From assembly GCA_950097015.1 (NCBI GenBank), contig CATNEN010000005.1, forward strand, positions 1,302,001 through 1,366,000: 64,000 bases of DNA. Reading direction: 5' to 3'. This document shows positions 53,256-64,000 of the stretch, piece after piece. Made by a program: the position numbers and the translations under genes. Below the pieces are notes generated by a model. It was not told where the DNA came from, did no database searches, and was given only the letters and a program-made list of their open reading frames with translations. This stretch comes from Macrostomum hystrix (lineage: Eukaryota > Platyhelminthes > Macrostomidae). Every line of letters starts with the position of its first letter. Position 1 is the first letter of the stretch.

Positions 53256-56200
53256 ATGCCGCATTCCAACACGGCTGCTGCTGCTGCTGCTGTTAGCGCA
53301 GTACAAATTCTGCCCCGTTTCACAACTGCACTGCGCGTGTTCTCAGACGAGCGCAATACGGTCACAGATGTGCCAACAATAGACGCCGATCTAGACTCTA
53401 AGCGTCGTTGGAGATTCGAACGAGCTCAACGCAATGCTCTAACATGGCCAAAAATTTTGTCCAGATTAAAAAGTTGTTCTAATAGTTCTTCAAATCCTGG
53501 CCTTACTAAACTAGCTGACGAAGCTGATAATCTATTGCGCAGCACCGTAGGCACAGATTCGCCAGATTGGCGCAACACTTGCGCAGAGTTTTTTCTTAGC
53601 GCCAGTAGACCTTTGGAGTCTACTCTGAGATTGCGCGATCAATTGCGACGGACTACGGGTTGCTCGGATGCCGCCCTTCTAGATCGTTGCATTGCCGCTT
53701 GTCGCCGACTAGTTGAAGTTGTCGGTCCAGACTGGCAGGATCTTCTAGATAAGGATGATGTTGACCTTGGCGACGATAGATTAGCGTCGACTGAGCTGAT
53801 GTTTGGCAGTTTGGTGAAGTTCAATGATTCTCTGGCTATAGAAGAAACTTCGACTAGCACTTCAACAACTGATCGACGTAGAAAGATGATGGAAGATCTG
53901 GACGACTACGATGAAGCATTCTTTGCTGCTAAGGACAGCGGTGACAAAGTCCCGTCCTATATTCGCGATTTCTCTCTTGCTTACCGGCCTCAGAAGCAGC
54001 AGCAGCAGCCGCAACAGTCGGTGCATGCTACCAAACAGTCAACGCGTTACAACATGACTTGGCTAATTGGTATTGTCGGCTCGGAGCTTGCCGAAGCAAC
54101 CGCGGCTGTGCTTGACTCGCCCGGTAGCGATGACGCTATTCAGAATGAACTTCTTGAACTGCTGGGCCTGGATAGAGTGGAAGCTATTGAGCAACTGCTG
54201 GAAGCCCGGGTGAAGTTTCTACAGCAGAGAAATTCACCGGATGAAACCAGGGAAGAGAAGGTGAGTTAGTGCCGTCTTTCCTGTTCTGACAGTCAGACCT
54301 GATTTTGTCAGATCCGTTTCCGTCAGCCTCAGAACTGTCCGATCTGTTTCTGTCAGTTTTAGAACTGCCAGATCCGTTACCGTCAGTGTCAGAACTGTCA
54401 GATTTGTTTCTGTCAGTGTCAGAACTGTCAGATCCGTTACCGTCAGTGTCAGAACTGTCAGATCCGTTACCGTCAGTGTCAGAACTGTCAGATTTGTTTC
54501 TGTCAGTGTCAGAACTGTCAGATCCGTTACCGTCAGTGTCAGAACTGTCAGATCCGTTACCGTCAGTGTCAGAACTGTCAGATTTGTTTCTGTCAGTGTC
54601 AGAACTGTCAGATCCGTTTCCGTCAGTGTCAGAACTGTCAGATCCGTTACCGTCAGTGTCAGAACTGTCAGATCCGTTACCGTCAGTGTCAGAACTGTCA
54701 GATCCGTTACCGTTCGTGTCAGAACTGTCAAATCTGTTTCTGTCCGTGTCAGAACTGTCAAATCTGTTTCTGTCCGTGTCAGAACTGTCGAATATGTTTC
54801 TGTCCGTGTCAGAACTGTCAAATCTGTTTCTGTCCGTGTCAGAACTGTCAAATCCGTTTCTGTTCGTGTCAGAACTGTCAAATCTGTTTCTGTCAGTATC
54901 GGAAGTAAACTAATCTTGTTTATCTCTAATGTGCTTGTGTCACTATCCGTATCTGTCAAATTAGTTATCTAAAAATATATCTGTCAAATTAGTTATCTAA
55001 AAATATATCTGTCAAATTAGTTATCTAAAAATATATCTGTCAAATTAGTTATCTAAAACGTCTTGATATCTCCATGGCCCCCATCCCAGCGTGACAACCT
55101 GTCAGCGGAGGATCAGCTAATCGAGGGCCTAATAGCTAGCCAGCAGGCTCACGCTCGCAGCTACGCGGAAGGTCCAAAACTGCCAACTGGGCCGGGCCGT
55201 CTAGCCGGCAGCAATGTTCGCTATCCGTTTGTATTTGACGAATTGGCCGACGCTTTGCGTCGCTCCGCCTACATCGCGGGCGCCTCCGTCATGCTGCCGT
55301 CCACCGCTACTCAGCGTAGTACGCCGAAATTCGACGAAGTCACACTGCCGCCTAGTGTATCCAGGCCTACTCACGTTGGCGCTAATCGTGTTCCCCTAGC
55401 CGAACTGGATGAGTTAACTAGGCGAGCCTTTCCCGGCACCACACATTTGAATGCCATCCAGACTGTAGTGTTCGATTCCGCTTATAAGACTAACGAGAAT
55501 CTATTGATTTGTGCCCCAACTGGCGCCGGTAAAACTAACATTGCAATGCTAACTGTTCTGCACGAGATTAAACAAAATATTGGCCCAGGCGGTGTTATAA
55601 ATCGTGACGACTTCAAAATAGTCTACGTCTGTCCAATGAAAGCTTTGGCAGCTGAAATGACTGCCAATTTTGGCAAACGTCTGTCTCCTCTGGGCCTATC
55701 GGTGCGCGAGTGTACGGGCGATATGCAGCTCACTAAAGCTGAGATTGCTCAAACCCAGATGCTGTTAGTTACGCCAGAGAAATGGGACGTTTTAACTAGG
55801 AAATCAATTGGCGACGTTGGCCTAACCCAGCTAGTTAAACTGCTCATTATTGACGAAGTGCATCTGTTGCACGACGAACGCGGCGCCGTAATTGAGTCCA
55901 TTGTTGCTCGCACACTGCGACAGGTGGAGACTTCGCAGAAGATGATTAGAATTGTCGGCCTATCCGCTACACTGCCCAACTATCTGGATGTGGCACAATT
56001 CTTGCGAGTGAATCCCTACAAGGGATTATTCTTCTTCGATGCCAGGTTTAGGCCTGTGCCATTGGGAACTAGCTTTGTTGGAATCAAGAGTACCAATATT
56101 ATACAGCAGCAGCAGGATTTTATAGACGTCTGCTTTGATAAGGTGCGTTTCTGACTTTTCTGTTGTTAAATAACTCAGGTGGGACGTCTAGTTCAATAGG

Positions 56201-59200
56201 ATACCGACAATCTGATCATTTTGTTCCAAAACATTTCGTCTAGCTTAAAATGATTAAATAATAATAATTAATTACACCTGCCCCAATCGGGGAGGATGTT
56301 TCGACAGCAAAGTCGCAGCTTTGGCCGGCCTGTTCAGTCCATGGACTGGGGAGACACCACACACCCTATATATTACCATAACTAACTGTAGTATCCATTC
56401 AACTGTTCAACACCTGGTTAAACTGAAATATAGTATAAGTTTAGTATCTAGCTAAATGGCACAATTATTTCAGTGGAGTCGGGAACCGAAACTCCGATAT
56501 TCAAGTCGTGAGTCCTACCTACGCTCTAATCACAAGGCTACAGCCCCCCTACTGAGTTACAACCCCTTACTAAGCTGCAACCCCCTACTAGGCTACTACC
56601 CCCTACTAGTCTACAACCCCCTACAAGGCTACAACCCCCTACAAGGCTACAACCCCCTACTAGGCTACTACCCCCTACAAGGCTACAACCCCCTACAAGG
56701 CTACAACCCCCTACTAGGCTACTACCCCCTACTAGGCTACAACCCCCTACTAGTCTACAACCCCCTACAAGGCTACAACCCCCTACTAGTCTACAACCCC
56801 CTACTAGTCTACAACCCCCTACAAGGCTACAACCCCCTACAAGGCTACAACCCCCTACTAGGCTACTACCCCCTACTAGGCTACAACCCCCTACTAGTCT
56901 ACAACCCCCTACAAGGCTACAACCCCCTACAAGGCTACTACCCCCTACTAGGCTACTACCCCCTACTAGGCTACAACCCCCTACTAGGCTACTACCCCCT
57001 ACTAGGCTACTACCCCCTACTAGGCTACAACCCCCTACTAGGCTACTACCCCCTACTAGGCTACTACCCCCTACTAGGCTACAACCCCCTACAAGGCTAC
57101 TACCCCCTACTAGGCTACTACCCCCTACTAGGCTACTACCCCCTACTAGGCTACAACCCCCTACAAGGCTACAACCCCCTACTAGGCTACTACCCCCTAC
57201 TAGGCTACAACCCCCTACTAGGCTACTACCCCCTACTAGGCTACAACCCCCTACTAGGCTACTACCCCCTACTAGGCTACAACCCCCTACTAGGCTACTA
57301 TCCCCTACTAGGCTACTACCCCCTACTAGGCTACAACCCCCTACTAGGCTACAACCCCCTACTAGGCTACTACCCCCTACTAGGCTACTACCCCCTACTA
57401 GGCTACAACCCCCTACAAGGCTACAACCCCCTACTAGGCTACTACCCCCTACTAGTCTACAACCCCCTACAAGGCTACAACCCCCTACAAGGCTACAACC
57501 CCCTACTAGGCTACTACCCCCTACAAGGCTACAACCCCCTACTAGGCTACTACCCCCTACTAGGCTACAACCCCCTACTAGGCTACTACCCCCTACTAGG
57601 CTACTACCCCCTACTAGGCTACTACCCCCTACTAGGCTACTACCCCCTACTAGGCTACTACCCCCTACTAGGCTACTACCCCCTACTAGGCTACAACCCC
57701 CTACTAGGCTACTACCCCCTACTAGGCTACAACCCCTTACTAGGCTACCACCTTCTACAAGGCTACACCCTCCAACATATGCTGATTAAGTTAAGGTATA
57801 AAACATGCAAGTTAATTCGTGCTCTTAAAAGTAGGATCTTGTTCAAGGGTCTTATTAAGTAGTATTATATTCCGGGGGGAAGTTATGCTTAAGTAACAAA
57901 AATGCTCGCATTTATTCCCAAATCGCCAGGTGGTAGAGCAGGTGCGTCAGGGCGAACAGGTGATGGTATTTGTACACTCTCGCCCTGAGACACGCAAGAC
58001 TGCTATTAAGTTGCGCGAAATGGCCAGAGAGACTGGCGCCATCAAATACTTCCTGCCAGCCGATCCGAATTCGTCAGACTACGGCCGAGCTCTGAAGGAA
58101 GTTAGCCGATCGCACAATCAGGCATTTAAAGAATTATTTGCCGACGGTTTCACTATACACAATGCCGGCATGCTTAGATCTGATCGTAATCTGGCCGAGA
58201 AATACTTTGCCCACGGCCTAATTCGATGCTTAGTTTGCACAGCCACCTTAGCCTGGGGTGTTAACCTACCGGCTCACGCTGTTATTATAAAAGGCACTCA
58301 AATATACAATGCCGAGAAATCTACCTTTGTTGATCTGGGGATTCTGGATGTTCAACAGATCTTTGGCCGAGCGGGTAGGCCGCAGTTTGACAAAGTCGGC
58401 TTTGGTACTATCATCACTACTCACGACAAGCTGAGTCGCTATCTGACTCTAATGTGCAGTAGGAATCCAATTGAAAGCAGTTTCATGGTTGGCCTAGCAG
58501 ATAATTTGAATGCTGAAATTGCTCTCGGCACTGTCACCAACACTGAAGAAGCTGTTAGATGGCTGAGTTACACTTATCTTCACGTGCGCATGAAACTGAA
58601 TCCTCTTGTGTACGGAATTAGTCCGAATCAGTTGGCTACGGATCCGAATTTGGAAAATCATCGATTGACTCTGATCACACTGGCCGCTAGAAAGTTGGAC
58701 AGCGCTCGAATGATTCGATTCGACGAACGAACCGGTTATTTAGCTAGCACGGATCTAGGCAGAATTGCTAGTCATTTCTACATCAAATTCAACACTGTTG
58801 AAGTCTGGAACGATGAATTATCCGCTCTGTTGCCTAATGAGAAGGTGTTAACCGTGGTGTCCAAATCTAAAGAGTTTGAACAGGTCAAAGTTAGGGAGGA
58901 CGAATTGCCTGAGTTGGATTCGGCCGTGAATAATTCCTGCCACTTTGCCACTGGCGGTGTTGAGAACAGCGAAGGAAAGGTGAGTGATTTATTTAGAGTA
59001 CTCTGAATGGATAATACAGGCTTTGTCGAAATTTTATGCCTAGAGCAAACTAGATGGGACACGGGGAATAAGGGACGGGGCAGATGAGACAAGAAAGAGA
59101 TAAGGGATGGGGGAGATAATACACGGGAGAGATAAGGGACGGGGAAGATGAGACACGAAGGGACGGGGGAGATGAGACACGAAAGAGATAAGGGACGGGG

Positions 59201-62200
59201 GAGATGAGACACGAAAGAGATAAGGGACGGGGGGAGATGAGACACGAAAGAGATAAGGGACGGGGAAGATGAGACACGAAGGGACGGGTAAGATAAGACA
59301 CGAAGGGACGGGGAAGATGAGACACGAAGGGACGGGTAAGATAAGACACGAAGGGACGGGGAAGATGAGACACGAAGGGACGAAGAGAGACGTACCACGA
59401 GAAAGATGAGAAATGGTAGAGATGATAGATGAGATAGATAAGGCTCGAGAGACAATGAAAGATATATAGATAAAACATGTAAGCGATTAGACTCACTTAT
59501 AACCTGAGGACAAGTCTAATAAGACACGGCAGAGATTGTAGATGTCTTGAGACTCGAGAGCGATGAGACATGATTTATTATAGGTGGGTCGGAAGTTTAC
59601 CTACCCCTGGCATAATTGATATTAAATCTTGGACACATCTCATTAGGTAAGCGCCTTACTCCAAGTGTACATCGATCGGCAATCAATAGAAACGGCCTCC
59701 CTAGTCTCGGATCAGGCCTACGTAGTGCAGAACTGTTCCAGAGTAGTTCAGGCCCTATTTGAATTGTGCATGCGCAAAGGCTGGCCCCAGGCTGCTAGCA
59801 GTCTGCTAACCTGGTCCAAGTGCATCAATCGGCGTCTGTGGCCTGACTGTCATCCGATGCGACAATTCGACGGTTTTTTACGCGCCGACATTCTAGATAA
59901 ACTCGAACGAGCCGGAGCGGTTGCTAGCCGTATTGAGGCGCTACGCGAAATGCCTAGAGCCGAACTAGACGAAATTATTCGTCTGAGAGGCTACTCAGAC
60001 GAAGTGAAACGCCTTGCCAGATGCTTTCCTCTAGTTGAACTAGACGCCGCTTTTCAGCCTATTACGCGCACTATTCTGCGAGTGCGTCTAGAAGTGCGAC
60101 CCAATTTTCATTGGGACGATCGAGTTCATGGAAAGGTGCGTTCTGTAGTTTGCCAATCGATGATGTAACTTTTTAGCAGTTTTTGTCTAGTTAAATGATC
60201 TTTTTTATTTCCATACCTACTTAAAGTAGACGAAATCGCAAACTGGATTTAAGCAGTTGCGCTAATTCAATTAATTTTTTATCGATTAGATTTACAAGAA
60301 TCTAAATATCGAAATCTTTTTAGTATCCAATCGAAATAAATTTCCTTACTGGCCTGCTTAAATTATGCAATATTTGACGCACAAAATCTCACTTAAGACT
60401 GTTTTAGTAGCGACTCTTTAACAACTTCCGCAATTTACACTAAGTTCGAGTCTTCTTGTCTAATCTTGGAAAGAATCTCTTTCTAGCTCGCCAGATAGTT
60501 TTTTGTTTGAAAAAATTGTTGTGTCATATTTTAGATAACCTGATAAATTTTATTGACAATATTCTCTACTTGTCTACTTGCAGTAGAGTATCTCGGCGAG
60601 AATTTTCATTTTCTCCGTCCGTCCAGGTTGGCGAAACCTTCTGGGTTTGGGTGGAGGACACCGAAAATCAGCACGTCTATCACAGCGATCAGATTCAATT
60701 GTCGCGCAAAGCTGTTCAACGCAATGAGCCAGCAGTTCTAGCCTTCACTATACCAATATTTGAGCCGCTACCTTCGCACTACGTGATCAGATGCGAAAGC
60801 GAGCGCTGGCTAGCAGCTGGTGATACCTACGTTCTGAGCTTCAAAAACCTTCGCCTACCGCAGAGCCATCCGCCTCATACGGAACTGCTAGACCTGAATC
60901 CGTTGCCAGTTGGCACTCTGAAATCGCCTCAGTTTGAAGCCATGTGCTCATTCACGCACATGAATCCGGTGCAGACTCAGATCTTTCACGCGGCCTATCA
61001 CAGCGACTGCAATCTGCTGGTTGGCGCGCCAACTGGCAGCGGAAAGACTTTCGTTGCCGAATTGGCCATCTTTCGCGTGTTCAACACTAAGCCGGGATTG
61101 AAGTGCGTCTATATTGCCCCGCTCAAGGCTCTGGTTAGGGAGAGAATGAACGACTGGCGCAAGAAACTCGAGCCTATCAATAAGAAGGTGAGATCTGTCT
61201 GCTTCTCTATCTCCTCCTGATTGCAACTTCTACTTCAGTTTAGTTTCTTCCCCGTCTGTCAACTTTCCGGTCTTCTTCCCCTCTCAGTCTAATTTCCCCT
61301 CTGCCTTCTTCCCCTCTGTCTTCTTCCCCTCTCTGTCTTCTTCCCCTCTGTCTTCTTCCCCCCTCTGTCTTCTTCCCCTCTCTGTCTTCTTCCCCTCTGC
61401 CTTCTTCCCCTCTCTATCTTCTTCCCCTCTCTGTCTTCTTCCCCTCTCTGTCTTCTTCCCCTCTGTCTAATTTCCCCTGTCTTCTTCCCCTCGGTCTAAT
61501 TTCCCCTCTGTCTTCTTCCCCTCTGTCTTCTTCCCCTCTGTCTTCTTCCCCTCTGTCTTCTTCCCCTGTCTTCTTCCCCTCTGTCTTCTTCCCCTCTGTC
61601 TTCTTCCCTTGTCTTCTTCCCCTCTGTCTTCTTCTTCGTCTGCCTAATTTCCCCTCTGTCTTCTTCCGCTCTCTGTCTTCTTCCCCTCTGTCTTCTTCCC
61701 CCCTCTGTCTTCTCCCCTCTTTCTTCTTCCCCTCTGTCTTCTTCCCCTTTGTCTTCTTCCCATCTGTCTTCTCCCCCTCTGTCTTCTTCCCCTCTCTGTC
61801 TTCTTCCCCTTCTATCCACCTATCTGTCACTATCTACTTCTCTATCTCTATCCACTTATTTCTCATCGCTCTCCTCTCGCCTCTCCCCACGCCGCAGGTA
61901 GTTGAGCTCACAGGTGACATTGCGCCAGACATGAAAGCGGTAGCCGCAGCCGACCTGATTGTCACCACGCCAGAGAAGTGGGACGGCTGCTCTCGCAGTT
62001 GGCAGCAGCGCCAGTACGTCCAGAAAGTCGCCTTGCTAGTCATTGACGAGATTCACCTCCTAGGCGAGGACCGAGGCCCGGTACTAGAAGTGATCGTGTC
62101 AAGAACTAATTTCATCTGTTCTCACACTAAGCGACCAGTTCGAGTTGTCGGCCTGAGCACAGCACTGGCCAATGCTCAAGATCTTGCTGATTGGCTAGGC

Positions 62201-63097
62201 ATCAAAGAGTCCCTGGGCATGTACAATTTCAGGCCCAGTGTACGTCCGGTGCCACTGGAAGTGCACATCCAGGGCTATCCGGGTAGGCACTACTGCCCCA
62301 GAATGGCGTCTATGAATAAGCCCGCGTTTCAAGGTTGGTTCTTGTCCTGCTGATTTCCTGCTTCTAGTGTACTATGGAGTGCCGGGGTGACGATAGCTTT
62401 ATCCAAGCGATCATGCAGTCACTTAGTCAGTCATGCAGTCATTTAGTCAATCATGTACAGTTATTAAGTCGGTGATACAGTTATTTAGTTGGTCATACAG
62501 TCATTTAGTCGGTCATACAGTCATTTAGTCGGTCATATAGTCATTTAGTCGGTCATGCAATCATTCAGTCGGTCATACAGTCATTTAGTCGGTCATATAG
62601 TCATTTAGTCGGTCATATAGTCATTTAGTCGGTCATACAGTCATTTAGTCGGTCATACAGTCATTTAGTCGGTCATATAGTTATTTAGTCGGTCATAAAT
62701 CAAACCTATAATTATTTTGAGCCACAGTAAGTTCATAGTTGAAGAATCTGAGCCACAATCTACTCACACAAGTAGTGTATTACTAATATTCAATCGCATG
62801 ACACTCCCATAAACAGCCATTCGTCAGCATTCGCCTGCCAAGCCGGTGCTAATCTTCGTATCTAGCCGGCGGCAGACACGCCTGACAGCCCTGGATCTCA
62901 TCGCCTACCTAGCCGGTGAAGACGACCCTAAACAGTGGCTGCACATGGAGGAGGCGGAATCGGCCCTGCTAATAGACATGGCCAGAGATCCCAATCTGAA
63001 GCTGACTCTGGCCTTCGGCATCGGTCTGCATCACGCTGGCTTGCACGAACGCGATAGGCGAATCGTTGAGGAACTGTACGCCTGCCAGAAGATTCAG
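53256..63097 (+). CDS. ASCC3: Activating signal cointegrator 1 complex subunit 3 helicase (3' end outside window)
   Basis: Seven exons: 53256-54260, 55090-56142, 57930-58979, 59647-60135, 60627-61187, 61898-62333 and 62817-63097. All introns are phase 0 except intron 6 (phase 1). About 1625 residues lie in the window. ASCC3 is a Ski2/Brr2-like 3'-5' helicase with two cassettes that splits collided ribosomes (ASC-1/RQT complex) and unwinds DNA for ALKBH3 alkylation repair. The N-terminus reads [14 protein letters not shown]. Cassette 1 has [26 protein letters not shown] and [12 protein letters not shown], then a winged-helix/Sec63 region. Cassette 2 has [27 protein letters not shown] and [12 protein letters not shown]. 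The second cassette's later motifs and Sec63 domain lie beyond 64000. Six of seven introns contain a minisatellite. Confidence 0.95.
54300..55060. repeat. 30-bp and 28-bp minisatellites in ASCC3 intron 1
   Basis: 54300-54905: about 20 units containing AGAACTGTCAGATCCGTTAC and CGTCAGTGTC. 54945-55050: about four units of CTGTCAAATTAGTTATCTAA followed by AAATATAT. Both share the CTGTCA(G/A)A core. Confidence 0.96.
56262..56552 (-). mobile_element. tRNA-derived SINE, copy 3, in ASCC3 intron 2
   Basis: Same family as 15968 and 40958, more diverged. The body has CAGTCCATGGACTG and the head retains CAGTGGAGTCGGGAA (B-box side) and CACAAGGCTACAGCCCCC (A-box side). The tRNA head faces directly into the 18-bp minisatellite that follows. 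Confidence 0.83.
56545..57775. repeat. 18-bp minisatellite (CTACTAGGCTACAACCCC) in ASCC3 intron 2
   Basis: About 66 units of CTACTAGGCTACAACCCC with AAGGCTAC and GGCTACTACC variants. Reverse-complemented, the unit is GGGGTTGTAGCCTAGTAG, almost identical to the SINE head GGGGGTTGTAGCCTAGTGG. Because 18 is a multiple of three, a 468-codon frame runs through it; it is not a gene. Confidence 0.97.
59050..59395. repeat. 16/32-bp minisatellite in ASCC3 intron 3
   Basis: Units of GAGATGAGACACGAAA plus GAGATAAGGGACGGGG, and shorter 24-bp derivatives (GATGAGACACGAAGGGACGG). Related to the 16-bp arrays at 1535, 4998, 49180 and 49920 through the ATGAGACA core. Confidence 0.94.
60136..60626. other. ASCC3 intron 4, without a minisatellite
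   Basis: 491 bp of AT-rich sequence with an ordinary donor (AAG|GTGCGT) and acceptor (CCGTCCAG). The only fully mapped intron of ASCC3 that lacks a tandem array. Confidence 0.8.
61260..61815. repeat. Pyrimidine-rich minisatellite in ASCC3 intron 5
   Basis: Units of TCTTCTTCCCCTCTG (15 bp) with TCTCTG and CTAATTTCCCC variants. The minus strand reads as an Arg/Glu/Lys/Gly repeat; non-coding. Confidence 0.96.
62420..62700. repeat. 20-bp minisatellite in ASCC3 intron 6
   Basis: About 14 units of CATTTAGTCGGTCATACAGT with ATATAGT and GTTATT variants. Confidence 0.95.
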
Positions 63098-63134
63098 GTC
63101 GGTGTAAAATCAGAAATTTGTGTGTCTTATTGAT

Positions 63135-63250
63135 CTTCAAGTGCTCAGATCCCATTATTACCTGTATTTCAGATCACATTACTAACTATATTTCAGATCC
63201 CATTATTACCTGTATTTCAGATCCCAATATTACCTGTTTTCAGATCCCAA
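63135..63250. repeat. 24-bp minisatellite in ASCC3 intron 7
   Basis: About five units containing CAGATCCCATTATTACCTGT followed by ATTT. Confidence 0.9.
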
Positions 63251-63259
63251 TAAGGCAGA

Positions 63260-63576
63260 GAGACTGCGACTTAGAGTTGACGAAGATTTACAGCGATTTA
63301 TTTATTGACTCACGAGTTAAATAGCAATCAGTGCCAAGGTGTAAAAGTGAGAGAGAAAGGCATGCACGCGGTTGATGTACATTAGACACCCAGAGAAGTG
63401 AACGCATATGTACGATGCATTGCCACACACTACAATCCTCCCACGCAAAGAAAAGAGAAGACTCGAAGGAAATAAATAAATTCAAAAAGAATAAAAACGC
63501 AGCAAGTGATTGGTGCAACTTAAGCAATATTAAGACAGTCAATGAATGAGTTCAGCGCAGCCATTTAATCAAAAGT
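63260..63576 (-). mobile_element. Probable 3' untranslated/LTR region of the Ty3/gypsy element
   Basis: Non-coding sequence between the Pol stop and the intron minisatellite, AT-rich with GATTTATTTATTG near 63293. It is placed in the element by position; LTR ends were not identified. Confidence 0.4.
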
Positions 63577-63972
63577 TCAACCCGGCACATATCGATCAAC
63601 CGGCATCCGCCTCCGCACCGGGTAGCGCCTCTGGGGCAGCTCGTCCGCAGCGTCTCCGCCGCCGTGCAGCTCGTGCGCGAAGGGCGGCTGCTCGAAACGC
63701 TCGACGTCGGGTGCCGGCAGGAACAGCGGCCGAACGCGGTTTACGTTCACTCTGCGCGTCTTGCCATTCTTGCCGATCTCGACCACCAGATTGCGCTGGG
63801 ACAGCACCCGCCAGCCGGGGTCCCAATACGGCGCCAGCTTGGAGCCCCTCAGCTCGATGCGCAGCAGCACCTCGTCGCCCTGGCCGAATCTGCGCAGCTG
63901 CCCGGCTGACCTGTTGTAGTCGCTCTGCTGCTCGCCAGCCGCCTGCACCAGGTGCTCCTCGACAAGGGTCAC
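63577..63972 (-). pseudogene. Ty3/gypsy-type Pol, C-terminal end (integrase tail), partial
   Basis: A minus-strand reading that continues beyond the window edge. It has the GPY-like end of gypsy integrases: YNRSAGQLRRFGQGDEVLL, KLAPYWDPGWRVL, then NVNRVRPLF, followed by an acidic/Arg-rich tail ending VDRYVPG and a stop at 63577. It is inserted antisense in ASCC3 intron 7. The upstream reverse transcriptase, RNase H and integrase core lie outside, so its integrity is unknown. Confidence 0.75.
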
Positions 63973-64000
63973 GCCCGGTGAAGACCTTCAGCGGTGGCAG

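Noticed and set aside
54234-54959. Thr/Leu-rich minus-strand and Ser/Leu-rich plus-strand frames
   Set aside because: 30-bp array in ASCC3 intron 1; the period is a multiple of three.
56456-57862. 468-residue open frame of Tyr-Asn-Pro-Leu-Leu-Gly repeats
   Set aside because: It lies wholly in ASCC3 intron 2 and equals an 18-bp minisatellite; the period is divisible by three, so the frame stays open by construction.
61414-61830. Arg/Glu/Lys/Gly-repeat minus-strand frame
   Set aside because: Pyrimidine-rich 15-bp array in ASCC3 intron 5.

Overview
This is animal nuclear DNA. Genes are split by GT-AG introns and encode conserved eukaryotic proteins (COG7, EME1, RIOK1, ASCC3), and the rest is full of eukaryotic transposons and minisatellites. 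Three of the genes (EME1, RIOK1, ASCC3) have a pyrimidine-rich AG splice acceptor only 17-40 nt before the ATG with no recognisable exon in front, which suggests spliced-leader trans-splicing. With the large exons and repeat load, a free-living flatworm (Macrostomum-like) or similar invertebrate is my best guess. This is an inference; the species cannot be read from the sequence alone.

Layout. 1-1457: 3' end of COG7 (+). 3201-4361: EME1 (+). 4.4-7.3 kb: minisatellites and a non-autonomous hAT element with intact 8-bp target duplications. 7.3-40.5 kb: five minus-strand paralogues of a Golgi-type GT32 glycosyltransferase, separated by minisatellites, a 1.1-kb direct repeat, hairpin elements, a tRNA-derived SINE, a degenerate PHD/endonuclease/reverse-transcriptase LINE carrying a 2A motif, a P-element-like THAP transposon with 8-bp target duplications, a truncated Crypton-type recombinase and two head-to-head Penelope-like fragments with hammerhead-like motifs. 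41-46 kb: mostly AT-rich non-coding DNA, a (TTG)n tract and purine-rich minisatellites. 46.4-52.4 kb: RIOK1 (+, four exons). 53.2-63.1 kb: the first seven exons of ASCC3 (+, running off the window). 63.3-64 kb: the 3' end of a Ty3/gypsy element (minus), inside an ASCC3 intron.

How the genes relate. COG7 (Golgi tethering) and the GT32 enzymes both belong to the Golgi glycosylation system. EME1 (structure-specific nuclease partner), RIOK1 (40S ribosome maturation) and ASCC3 (ribosome-quality-control and alkylation-repair helicase) are unrelated housekeeping genes. RIOK1 and ASCC3 are head-to-tail with about 850 bp between them, most of it a 42-bp minisatellite carrying CCAAT boxes.

The most notable features are: minisatellites in nearly every intron, with one 16-bp family recurring at five places; a minisatellite that appears to have grown from the tRNA head of a SINE; the CCAAT-box array before ASCC3; the mosaic GT32 array; the LINE 2A motif; and a P-type target duplication plus an apparent excision footprint. 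No search could be run, so family assignments rest on motif recognition.
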